NCBI GenBank assembly: GCA_963811595.1
Contig: CAWERW010000008.1
Coordinates: 620,001 to 684,000 of the forward strand
Reading direction: 5' to 3'
DNA from: DASQFQ01 sp963811595
Lineage (GTDB): Bacteria; Actinomycetota; Thermoleophilia; Solirubrobacterales; Solirubrobacteraceae
DNA: 64,000 nt
Under the pieces are notes generated by a model. The model made no database searches, was not told the DNA's origin, and was given only the letters and a program-made list of their open reading frames with translations. The position numbers were made by a program, and so were the translations under genes. This document shows positions 16,347 to 23,268 of the stretch, piece after piece (the first letter of the stretch is position 1; each line of letters opens with the position of its first letter).

Positions 16347-16540
16347 GCGATCGCCGTCCCCGCGTGCACCAGCACCTCGCCGCCGGGCGTCGCGTCGACG
16401 AGCGCGATCTCGACCGTCTCCCGCTCGCCCTCGGCGGTCTCGCACAGCGCCAGCATCCGCGCCTCGTCGACCTGGATCACTCGCATGGGAACGGCGACGT
16501 CCCCGCAGGTGATGCAGGCGTTCGAGGTGCAGTCGGTCAC
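16343..16540 (-). CDS. Second HypC/HupF-family protein with a Cys-rich N-terminus
   Basis: A 65-aa HypC-like protein in tandem with true hypC. It lacks the Met-Cys start on which HypC chaperones depend and begins with a Cys-rich stretch (C4, C9, C12 in CITCGDVAVPMRV), followed by a HypC-like small barrel. It may bind zinc or iron, or act as a second chaperone between HypD and the large subunit. The 4-nt overlaps with hypC and hypD make co-translation likely. The function is inferred from family and position only. Confidence 0.85.
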   Translation of the reverse strand: MTDCTSNACITCGDVAVPMRVIQVDEARMLALCETAEGERETVEIALVDATPGGEVLVHAGTAIA

Positions 16541-16818
16541 TCGATCAGTGACCCCTTGAGTTCCTCGAGCTCCTGCTCGTACTCCTCGCCCATGCCCTTG
16601 AGCAGCTGGAGCGTCGCGTGCGCCTCTTCTTCGTCGACCTGGGACAAGGCGAAACCGACGTGGATGAGAACCCAGTCGCCAGGACCGACCCCACCCCCGG
16701 GGTCGCTGTCCAGCAATCCGATGTTCACATTCCGTTGGACCCCGGCGACGTCAACCTTGGCGAGCCGGTTTCCGACGTCGACCACCTCGATGATCAGCCC
16801 GGGTATAGCCAGGCACAT
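16537..16818 (-). CDS. hypC: Hydrogenase assembly chaperone HypC
   Basis: A 93-aa chaperone, the first gene of the hydrogenase operon. It starts MCLAIPG; Cys2, exposed after Met removal, binds the Fe(CN)2CO group with HypD and then contacts the large-subunit precursor. GDWVLIHVGFALSQVDEEEA is the conserved mid-region. An acidic helical tail (LKGMGEEYEQELEELKG) makes it slightly longer than E. coli HypC. A clear GGAGG lies 6 nt upstream of the ATG, and a promoter sits at 16855-16883. Confidence 0.96.
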   Translation of the reverse strand: MCLAIPGLIIEVVDVGNRLAKVDVAGVQRNVNIGLLDSDPGGGVGPGDWVLIHVGFALSQVDEEEAHATLQLLKGMGEEYEQELEELKGSLIE

Positions 16819-16854
16819 CGCGGTCCTCCACTCGGAGACCTTCCTGTCTCGCGG

Positions 16855-16883
16855 AAACTACTCCTCTGCCCCGGAAGGCACAA
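16855..16883 (-). promoter_or_regulatory. Sigma-A-like promoter of the hydrogenase operon
   Basis: On the coding strand TTGTGC (16883-16878) is separated by exactly 17 bp from TAGTTT (16860-16855). That leaves a leader of about 30 nt with GGAGG (16829-16825) before the hypC ATG. The -35 lies 5 nt past the stop of the upstream synthetase gene. No other credible promoter is visible inside the operon, so this may drive all genes down to 2715. I see no obvious operator palindrome. Confidence 0.6.
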
Positions 16884-16888
16884 CCGCC

Positions 16889-18835
16889 TCAGTCAGCGCG
16901 CGTTTGCGCAAGCTCCACAAACCAGTCGAGCGCCTCCGGGTTGGCGAGCGAGTCGCGACTCGCCGCCTTCTCCGCAGGGGTGCCGGTCAGGATCTTCTTC
17001 ACCGGCACCTCGAGCACCTTGCCCGACAGGGTCCGCGGGACCTCGGCGACCTGGAAGACCTCACTCGGAACGTGGCGCGGAGAGCAGTCCTCGCGGATGC
17101 GCGCGGCGATCGCCTTCTCGAGCGCCTCGTCGAGCTCGGCGTCCTCGCGCAGCACGACGAAGAGCGGCATCCAGGCGTCGTCGCCCTTGGCGATGTCGAC
17201 CACGAGCGCGTCGGTGATCTCGTCGAGCGCGAGCACGGCGCGGTAGATCTCCGACGTGCCCATGCGGATGCCGCCGCGGTTGATCGTCGAGTCCGAGCGG
17301 CCGGTGATGACCGCGGTGCCGCGCTCGGTGATGCGGATCCAGTCGCCGTGGCGCCAGATCCCCGGATACATCTCGAAGTAGGACTCGTTCAGCCGCTCGC
17401 CGTCCTCGTCGTCCCAGAAGTAGATGGGCATCGAGGGCATCGGCTTGGTGATCACGAGCTCGCCGACCTCGTCGATCACCGCGTTGCCGTCCTCGTCCCA
17501 GGCCTCGACGAGCGCGCCGAGCGAGCGGCCCTGCAGCTCGCCGCGGTAGACCGGCAGGCCGGGCACGCCGCCGACGAACGCGGTGCAGAGGTCGGTGCCG
17601 CCGCTGGTCGAGAACAGCCACGTGTCGCGCCCGACGTGCTCGTAGATCCACTCGAAGCCCTCGGGCGCGAGCGGCGAGCCCGTCGAGCCGACGTTGCGCA
17701 GCGCCGACAGGTCGCGGCCGTCGGCCGGCTCCACCCCCGCCTTCATGCACGCCGCGATGTAGGCGGCGCTCGTGCCGAAGCACGTCATGCCGGTCTCCTC
17801 GGCGAGGTCCCACAGCACGCCCATGTCGGGCGCGCCCGGGTTGCCGTCATAGAGGACGATCGACGCGTCGGTGAGCAGCACCGAGACGAGGAAGTTCCAC
17901 ATCATCCAGCCGGTCGTGGTGAACCAGAAGATGCGGTCGCCCTCCTGCGCGTCGACGTGCAGGTGGTGCTTCTTGAGGTGCTCGAGCAGGATCCCGCCCT
18001 GCGAGTGCACGATCGCCTTCGGCAGGCCGGTCGTGCCCGACGAGTAGAGGACCCACAGCGGGTGGTCGAACGGGACGCGCTCGAACGCCAGCTCCTCGTC
18101 CGTCTCCGGGAACGCCTCGTCCCAGTCGCCGGCGTCCGGGTCGAGGTAGCCGAGCGTGACCGTCCGCTCGAGCGAGGGCATCTCGCCCTGGACCTTGGCG
18201 ATCAGCTCCCCGCGCTCGTGGTCCTTGCCGCCGTAGCGGTAGCCGTCGACCGTCAGCAGCACCTTCGGCTCGATCTGGGCGAAGCGGTCGACGACGCTGC
18301 GCGCGCCGAAGTCCGGCGAGCAGCTCGACCACACGGCGCCGAGGCTCGCCACCGCGTAGAAAGCGGCGGCGGTCTCGGGGATGTTGGGCATGTAGGCGAC
18401 GACGCGGTCGCCGCGCTCGATCCCCATGGCGCGCAGGCCGGCGGCGATCCGCGCGGTCTGCTCGCGCAGCTCGGCCCACGTCCACTCGCCGAGCTCGCGC
18501 AGCTCGGAGGCGTGGCGGATCGCCACGCGGTCGCCGGGGCGGTCGCGGAAGACGTGCTCCGCGTAGGAGAGCTCGGCGCCGGAGAACCACTTCGCGCCCG
18601 GCATCGAGCCGTCGGCGAGCACCTCGTCGTAGTCGCCGATGACGTCGAAGTACTCCCACACCGTCGCCCAGAACGCCTCGACGTTGTCGGTCGACCATTT
18701 CCACAGCCCGGCGTAGTCGTCGAAGCTCAGCTCGAGCTCGGTCTCGAGCCAGCGCGTGTAGCGGGTCAGCGTCGCCCGCTCGATCCGTTTTTCGGACGGT
18801 TGCCAGAGGAGTTCCGCCTGCTCCCGCGTCGCCAT
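16889..18835 (-). CDS. Acetoacetyl-CoA synthetase
   Basis: A 648-aa ANL-superfamily acyl-CoA ligase that activates acetoacetate with ATP and CoA. The P-loop-like motif YSSGTTGLPKAIVH, the acetoacetyl-CoA synthetase-like DDYAGLWKWS near the start, GRSDSTINRGGIRMG in the C-terminal part and the acylated Lys in PRTLSGKVLEVPVKK are all present. Length matches the family. The ATG at 18835 has a leaderless TAAGCT box and is divergent from a ferritin-like gene. Fumarylacetoacetase and HMG-CoA lyase, both acetoacetate producers, lie 8-12 kb away, consistent with this substrate. Another short keto-acid cannot be excluded. Confidence 0.93.
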   Translation of the reverse strand: MATREQAELLWQPSEKRIERATLTRYTRWLETELELSFDDYAGLWKWSTDNVEAFWATVWEYFDVIGDYDEVLADGSMPGAKWFSGAELSYAEHVFRDRPGDRVAIRHASELRELGEWTWAELREQTARIAAGLRAMGIERGDRVVAYMPNIPETAAAFYAVASLGAVWSSCSPDFGARSVVDRFAQIEPKVLLTVDGYRYGGKDHERGELIAKVQGEMPSLERTVTLGYLDPDAGDWDEAFPETDEELAFERVPFDHPLWVLYSSGTTGLPKAIVHSQGGILLEHLKKHHLHVDAQEGDRIFWFTTTGWMMWNFLVSVLLTDASIVLYDGNPGAPDMGVLWDLAEETGMTCFGTSAAYIAACMKAGVEPADGRDLSALRNVGSTGSPLAPEGFEWIYEHVGRDTWLFSTSGGTDLCTAFVGGVPGLPVYRGELQGRSLGALVEAWDEDGNAVIDEVGELVITKPMPSMPIYFWDDEDGERLNESYFEMYPGIWRHGDWIRITERGTAVITGRSDSTINRGGIRMGTSEIYRAVLALDEITDALVVDIAKGDDAWMPLFVVLREDAELDEALEKAIAARIREDCSPRHVPSEVFQVAEVPRTLSGKVLEVPVKKILTGTPAEKAASRDSLANPEALDWFVELAQTRAD

Positions 18836-18842
18836 CGGCGGA

Positions 18843-18873
18843 AGCTTAGGGGCCCACGTACTCGGGGTAAGCC
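18843..18873. promoter_or_regulatory. Back-to-back leaderless promoters, synthetase / ferritin-like
   Basis: Minus strand: TAAGCT (18848-18843), 7 nt, ATG at 18835. Plus strand: TAAGCC (18868-18873), 7 nt, ATG at 18881. Both boxes are placed for transcripts that begin at the start codon. Neither gene has a clear Shine-Dalgarno. Confidence 0.5.
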
Positions 18874-18880
18874 GCCGCCC

Positions 18881-19333
18881 ATGGCGGACGACGACAAGAA
18901 GAAGGATCCGATGGACGTCGACAACGTCCTCGAGCAGCTCAACGTCGCGCTGGAGCTCCAGCTCCGGTCGCTCTTGCAGCTCACCCAGGCCTCCGGGTCG
19001 ATGTTCGGCATCGAGGTTCAGGGCGTGGCCGACAAGCTGTGGGCCTTCGCGCAGCACGAGCTCGCGGACACGCGCCTCGTGGTCGAGAAGATCACCGCGC
19101 TCGGCGGCGACCCCACGACGAAGGTCGGCGAGCTCAGGTGGGAGCCCGACCCGAAGCAGGCGCTCGACCACCTGATCGACACGGAGGACGAGGTCACGGA
19201 GGCGCTCCACGCGGTCATCCCCTACTCTGGCCAGGAGGCGCGCTCCGAGGCGCTCGAGCACCTGATGGAGCACATCATCATGCGCAAGCAGAACCAGATC
19301 GACTGGCTGCGCCGCGCGCGCCGGCAGCCATGA
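18881..19333 (+). CDS. Ferritin-like four-helix protein
   Basis: A 150-aa helical protein resembling bacterioferritin/DUF892-type ferritin-like proteins. A helix with Glu25 (NVALELQLRSLLQL), a second with Glu60 (AQHELADTRLVVEK), then EDEVTEALHAVI and EHLMEHIIMRKQNQ give the four-helix pattern with paired acidic residues. In bacterioferritin the second helix has ExxH; here the His position is Asp63, so the di-iron centre may differ or be absent. The ATG at 18881 is leaderless; the stop overlaps the next start (ATGA). Iron storage or a structural role are both possible. Confidence 0.75.
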   Translation: MADDDKKKDPMDVDNVLEQLNVALELQLRSLLQLTQASGSMFGIEVQGVADKLWAFAQHELADTRLVVEKITALGGDPTTKVGELRWEPDPKQALDHLIDTEDEVTEALHAVIPYSGQEARSEALEHLMEHIIMRKQNQIDWLRRARRQP

Positions 19334-19686
19334 CGCTCCAGCACGTCACCGTCGAGCTGCGCAAGGACGACGTGCCGGCGGAGCTGGCGTTCTGGGCGCT
19401 GCTGGGCTTCGAGACGGTCGAGCCGCCGCCGCCGCTGGGCGAGCGCTCGGCGTGGGCACAGCGCGACGGCACCCAGATCCACCTCCAGTTCACGGACGAG
19501 CCGACGGTGCCCCGCAGCCAGCACGTCGCGGTCGTCGCCGAGGACTGGGACGCGGCGTTCGCCGCGCTGCGCGACGCCGGGCACGAGCCCGAGGAGCACG
19601 AGCGCTACTGGGGCGCGGCGCGCGCGTTCGCCCGCACGCCGGGCGGCCATCTCGTCGAGTTCATGGCGGCTCCGCCGGTCCGCTGA
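19330..19686 (+). CDS. VOC (glyoxalase/bleomycin-resistance) family protein
   Basis: A 118-aa single vicinal-oxygen-chelate protein: it opens QHVTVELRKDDVPAELAFW and ends PGGHLVEFMAAP, the usual beta-alpha-beta-beta-beta halves with potential ligands His5, His66 (SQHVAVV) and Glu113. It is likely a dimer binding a metal or a small hydrophobic ligand; the substrate is unknown. It is translationally coupled to the ferritin-like gene (4-nt overlap). Confidence 0.85.
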   Translation: MTLQHVTVELRKDDVPAELAFWALLGFETVEPPPPLGERSAWAQRDGTQIHLQFTDEPTVPRSQHVAVVAEDWDAAFAALRDAGHEPEEHERYWGAARAFARTPGGHLVEFMAAPPVR

Positions 19687-19691
19687 GGAGC

Positions 19692-19708
19692 GGGTGCCAG
19701 CCGCACCC
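19692..19708 (+). terminator. Possible hairpin terminator after the VOC gene
   Basis: GGGTGC (19692-19697), loop CAGCC, GCACCC (19703-19708), starting 6 nt after the VOC stop. A second short inverted repeat CTCGT-AC-ACGAG follows at 19708-19719. There is no T-run, so termination would be non-canonical. Confidence 0.35.
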
Positions 19709-19764
19709 TCGTACACGAGTCCACACCCCTGTCCGCGGGCCTCGCGCCGGTCGAATATGCACGT

Positions 19765-19887
19765 ATGGCCTCCACCAGCCTTCCCCGCCCCAAGGAACTG
19801 GTCGCCGCCGCCCTGAAGAAGGGCTGCGACGCGCACCAGCGCCAGCGCGACCTCGTGCGCGCCAGCCTCCTGACCTACGGGCGCTAG
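19765..19887 (+). CDS. Possible 40-aa small protein
   Basis: A short basic frame, starting MASTSLPRPKELVAAALKKG, ending in LLTYGR and stopping at 19885-19887. Upstream is GAATAT (19753-19758 region) 6 nt from the ATG, close to the leaderless TANNNT layout seen at neighbouring genes. Otherwise the stretch between the VOC gene and the convergent hydrolase would be empty. No homologue is recognised. It could be chance. Confidence 0.4.
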   Translation: MASTSLPRPKELVAAALKKGCDAHQRQRDLVRASLLTYGR

Positions 19888-19891
19888 CCAC

Positions 19892-20473
19892 TCAGGACAG
19901 CAGCGCCCGGACGCCGGCCACGGCGGCGTCGCGGATGCGGTGCTGCGGGTCGTCCGCCACCTCGAGCTCGACGCGCGCTCCCGCCGCCTCGAGCGCCCGC
20001 GCCGTCGCCTCGACGTATTCGAGCGCCACCCAGCCGTCGTAGCGGCTGGTCTCCATGTAGACGGGCAGGCCGACCAGCGGCGCGACCTCCGTCGCGTCGT
20101 CCTCCGAGCCGATCAGCGCGCCGGTCAGCACCGCCGCGCCGGCGAAGGGCCGCGGAGCCCGCGCGAGCAGGTCCGCCACGAGGCAGCCGCCCTGCGAGAA
20201 CCCGGCCAGCACGACGCGCTCCGCCGGCAGCCCGGCGAGCGCGTGCTCCACGGCGTCAAGCGCGTGCGAGAGCCACGGCTCGTTGCCTGCGCGCGGCTCG
20301 TTGAAGCGGCCCGGGTACCACGAGCCGCCGGCGGCCGCCGGGAGGACGTAGGCGACGTCGGGGAGGTCGAGCGGCGCGACGAGGTGCTCGAGCATGTAGC
20401 CCGGGTCCTGGTTGCGGCCGTGGACGAGCACGGCGACGCGCCGCGCCTCGGCCGGGACGGGCCCCGCCGTCAC
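19892..20473 (-). CDS. Carboxylesterase / phospholipase-type alpha/beta hydrolase
   Basis: A 193-aa alpha/beta hydrolase of the dienelactone-hydrolase/phospholipase-carboxylesterase kind. The nucleophile elbow is GFSQGG (Ser93), the acid is Asp146 (SRYDGWV) and the base His178 (DDPQHRI); the oxyanion region is LVHGRNQD. It probably hydrolyses small esters. It lies 23 nt downstream of a ring-cleaving dioxygenase gene, a pairing common in aromatic-compound operons. GTG at 20473 is the first start giving a full N-terminal strand. Confidence 0.88.
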   Translation of the reverse strand: MTAGPVPAEARRVAVLVHGRNQDPGYMLEHLVAPLDLPDVAYVLPAAAGGSWYPGRFNEPRAGNEPWLSHALDAVEHALAGLPAERVVLAGFSQGGCLVADLLARAPRPFAGAAVLTGALIGSEDDATEVAPLVGLPVYMETSRYDGWVALEYVEATARALEAAGARVELEVADDPQHRIRDAAVAGVRALLS

Positions 20474-20496
20474 CGGCGGGGCCTCGAGGTGCGGGT

Positions 20497-21474
20497 TCAG
20501 CCGACGACCTTCTCGAGCGTGTCGATCGGCTCGAGCTGCGAGATCTCGGCGCGCCGGTCCTCCCAGTGCGGCGGGATGCACATGTGCGTCCCGAGCTCCT
20601 CCTCGGGCTCGTCGATGAGGAAGCCCTGCTCCGTGTTGGAGGCGAGCTCGAAGAGCGCGCCGCCTGGCGTGCGCAGGTAGACGGAATGGAAGTAGCCGCG
20701 GTCCTTGACGTCGGAGACGTCCGTGTAGCCGAGGCCGACGATCCAGTCCTTGACGGCGGCCTGCGCCTCGGGGGTGTGGACGTCGAAGGCGTGGTGGTGG
20801 ATCGTGCCCTCGCCGAACGACCACGAGCCCTGCGGGAGGTCGGGCTCCTCGACGAGCTCGAGCCGGCGCCCGCCGCCGCCCTCGACGCCGATCCGGTACT
20901 GGTGGTGCGGGCCCTCGGAGGCCACGTGCTCGGCCCCGAACGCGCGGCGCAGGAAGTCGTCCATCGGCTCCGGCTCGCGGACCGAGGTCGTCGTTCCGTA
21001 GGCGCCGCGGATCGCGTGCTCGAGCGGGACGTCGCTGCCGTCCCACGGCTCGCGGTCGTCGCGCTCGGTCTCGCCGACCATCGAGTACGGGATGCCGCAG
21101 GGATGGGCGAAGTCGAGCCGCTGCGTGCCGAGGCGCTCGGCCTCCTCGACCTCGACGCCCCCGCCGCGCAGCCGGTCGGCCCAGTAGCCCAGCGAGTCGG
21201 CGGGCACGGAGATGTTGATCGTGCGCAGCTGGTTGGTGCCGCGCCGTCCCATCCAGCCGGCCTGGCGGTAGGGGAAGCTCGTCAGGATCGTCGAGAGGCT
21301 CCCGATCCGGTTCGCGTAGTAGAGGTGGTAGATCGGGATCTCGCCGTCGAACAGGACGGTCTTCTTCACGCTGCGCAGGCCGAGCAGCCGCACGTGGAAG
21401 TCGTAGTCCTCCTGCGCGCCGCCGACGCAGAAGGTGAGGTGATGGGTGCCGCGGATCATGCTGGGCTCGAACAT
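20497..21474 (-). CDS. Ring-cleaving dioxygenase of the VOC superfamily
   Basis: A 325-aa two-module VOC protein of the MhqO/LinE-like hydroquinone-dioxygenase type. The first module starts IRGTHHLTFCVGG with a metal-binding His; the second has EGTIHHHAFDV and GGALFELAS, giving the His-His-Glu Fe(II) set. The ATG at 21474 is chosen because TATACA lies 6 nt upstream (leaderless layout); a GTG/ATG 24 nt further up would place the promoter inside the gene. It probably opens a hydroquinone-type ring; the substrate is inferred from family only. Confidence 0.87.
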   Translation of the reverse strand: MFEPSMIRGTHHLTFCVGGAQEDYDFHVRLLGLRSVKKTVLFDGEIPIYHLYYANRIGSLSTILTSFPYRQAGWMGRRGTNQLRTINISVPADSLGYWADRLRGGGVEVEEAERLGTQRLDFAHPCGIPYSMVGETERDDREPWDGSDVPLEHAIRGAYGTTTSVREPEPMDDFLRRAFGAEHVASEGPHHQYRIGVEGGGGRRLELVEEPDLPQGSWSFGEGTIHHHAFDVHTPEAQAAVKDWIVGLGYTDVSDVKDRGYFHSVYLRTPGGALFELASNTEQGFLIDEPEEELGTHMCIPPHWEDRRAEISQLEPIDTLEKVVG

Positions 21475-21480
21475 GGTTCT

Positions 21481-21490
21481 TGTATACACA
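21481..21490 (-). promoter_or_regulatory. Leaderless -10 and possible operator of the dioxygenase gene
   Basis: The coding strand TATACA (21486-21481) ends 6 nt before the ATG at 21474. It lies in an imperfect inverted repeat TTGTATACACAA around 21479-21492 that resembles MarR-type operators of quinone-responsive genes. This is a suggestion only. Confidence 0.4.
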
Positions 21491-21575
21491 ACGACCATGC
21501 CCGACAGGGTGGCATCGTGGACTACCGGGTATTCATCGACCTGGCCCCATTGTTCGCCGACTAGGAGGAACCGTC

Positions 21576-21734
21576 ATGCCGGATCCCGAGGGCAACGAGA
21601 AGGGCGAGGAGACCTCCACCCCGCTGCACGCCTACAAGGACGGCCGCGAGGAGGACGTCGAGGGCGCCGACGAGACCAAGGAGGGCAACCCCGAGGCCGC
21701 CGACGAGCGCGAGCCCGGGGAGCACATTTCCTGA
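21576..21734 (+). CDS. Small acidic hypothetical protein (52 aa)
   Basis: A 52-aa hydrophilic protein very rich in Glu, Asp, Gly and Lys (for example DGREEDVEGADETKEGNPEA), probably disordered. A perfect AGGAGG (21563-21568) 7 nt before the ATG supports translation; this is one of few strong Shine-Dalgarno sites in the window. It resembles short stress-type or hydrophilin-like proteins only in composition. Convergent with the carboxyltransferase gene, 13 nt apart. Confidence 0.65.
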   Translation: MPDPEGNEKGEETSTPLHAYKDGREEDVEGADETKEGNPEAADEREPGEHIS

Positions 21735-21747
21735 GCGAGCCTGCGCG

Positions 21748-23268
21748 CTACACCGGCGAGATGCCGTGCCGCTTGGCCGGCCACTCGCGGTGCTTGCCGG
21801 CGTAGCGCGCGAAGCGCCGCACCAGCTCGGCCCGCAGGTCCTCGGGCTGGACCACGCCGTCGATCACGAGCTCCGACGCGAGGTGCAGGAGGTCCACGCC
21901 CTCGGCGTACTCCTCCATCAGCTCCGCGCGCTTCGCCGCGCGCTCGTCCTCGTCCTCGATCGCCTGGAGCTGGTTGTAGAAGACGGCGTTGACCGCCGCG
22001 CTCGGCCCCATGACGGCGATCTTGGCCGTCGGCAGCGCGAGCGTCGCGTCGGGGTCGAAGGCCGGGCCCGCCATCGCGTAGAGGCCCGCGCCGTAGGCCT
22101 TGCGGACGATCACCGACAGCTTGGGCACGGTCGCCTCGCTGACCGCCGCGATCATCTTGGCGCCGTGGCGGATGATGCCCTGCTTCTCGACCGCGGTGCC
22201 GATCATGAAGCCGGGCACGTCGGCGAGGAACAGCAGCGGGATCCCGAACGCGTCGCACGTCCAGATGAAGCGCGCGGCCTTGTCGGCCGAGTCCACGAAC
22301 AGCACCCCGCCCTTGAACTTCGGCTGGTTGGCGACGATCCCCACGACGCGCCCCTCGAGCCGCGCGTAGCCGACGATCAGCTCCTTCGCCCAGCGCTTGT
22401 GGACCTCGAGGAACGAGCCCTCGTCGACCACCGCGTCGAGCAGCTCGCGCATGTCCCACGGCTTGTTCTCGTCCATCGGGATCTGCGGGAGCTCGCCGCC
22501 GGGCTCGGCCGGCGCGGCCATCGGCGGCTCGTCGTCGCAGTTCGTCGGGAAGTACGAGAGATAGCGCTTGGCGACGTCGATGCCCTCCTCGTCGGACTCG
22601 ACCAGGAAGTGCCCGCAGCCGGAGGTGCCGGTGTGCATCTTCGCCCCGCCCATCTCCTCCAGCGAGACCTTCTCGCCGATCACCATCTCGGCCATCCGCG
22701 GCGAGCCGAGGTACATCGAGGCGTTGCCCTCGCGCATGATCACGACGTCGCAGAACGCGGGGATGTAGGCGCCGCCGGCCGCGCTCGGGCCGAACAGCAC
22801 GCAGACCTGCGGCACGGCGCCGGACAGCCGGACCTCGTTGAAGAAGATGCGCCCGGCGTGGCGGCGGCCGGGGAACATCTGCACCTGGTCGGTGATGCGC
22901 GCGCCGGCGGAGTCGACGAGGTAGACCATCGGCACGCGGTGGCTGAGCGCGGCCTCCTGGATGCGGAGGATCTTCTCGACCGTCTTGGGCCCCCACGAGC
23001 CCGCCTTGACCGTCGGGTCGTTGGCCATCAGCGCGACGTTGCGCCCGCCGATCGTCCCCAGCCCGGTGACGACGCCGTCGGCGCCGAGGCCGTCGGCCTC
23101 CCAGTTCGCCAGCAGCGCGTCCTCGATGAACGAGCCCTCGTCGAGCAGCCGCGCGACGCGCTCGCGCACCGGCAGCTTGCCCTGCTCCCTGGACTTCTCG
23201 TGATGGCGCTCCGGGCCGCCCGCGTAGGCGCGGTCGAAAGCGTCGGTGACGTGCTTGGCGTCGGTCAT
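21748..23268 (-). CDS. Acyl-CoA carboxylase carboxyltransferase (beta) subunit
   Basis: A 506-aa crotonase-fold carboxyltransferase that transfers CO2 from carboxybiotin to an acyl-CoA (propionyl-, methylcrotonyl- or geranyl-type). The N-domain oxyanion loop FGPSAAGGAYIPAF and the C-domain DVPGFMIGTAVEKQGIIRHG are present. Substrate cannot be fixed from sequence; HMG-CoA lyase 5 kb away would fit methylcrotonyl-CoA (leucine breakdown), and the mutase at 52316 would fit propionyl-CoA. The biotin carboxylase subunit is not in the window. It overlaps the membrane-protein gene by 4 nt. Confidence 0.92.
   Translation of the reverse strand: MTDAKHVTDAFDRAYAGGPERHHEKSREQGKLPVRERVARLLDEGSFIEDALLANWEADGLGADGVVTGLGTIGGRNVALMANDPTVKAGSWGPKTVEKILRIQEAALSHRVPMVYLVDSAGARITDQVQMFPGRRHAGRIFFNEVRLSGAVPQVCVLFGPSAAGGAYIPAFCDVVIMREGNASMYLGSPRMAEMVIGEKVSLEEMGGAKMHTGTSGCGHFLVESDEEGIDVAKRYLSYFPTNCDDEPPMAAPAEPGGELPQIPMDENKPWDMRELLDAVVDEGSFLEVHKRWAKELIVGYARLEGRVVGIVANQPKFKGGVLFVDSADKAARFIWTCDAFGIPLLFLADVPGFMIGTAVEKQGIIRHGAKMIAAVSEATVPKLSVIVRKAYGAGLYAMAGPAFDPDATLALPTAKIAVMGPSAAVNAVFYNQLQAIEDEDERAAKRAELMEEYAEGVDLLHLASELVIDGVVQPEDLRAELVRRFARYAGKHREWPAKRHGISPV

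Noticed and set aside
16364..19333. 989-codon plus-strand open frame opposite the hypC/acetoacetyl-CoA synthetase region
   Set aside because: Arg/His/Val-rich shadow of the minus-strand genes; only its last 151 codons (18881 onward) encode a real protein, the ferritin-like one.
21520..21564. 15-codon frame GTG...TAG before the small acidic protein
   Set aside because: Too short, no ribosome-binding site, and likely part of the promoter region.
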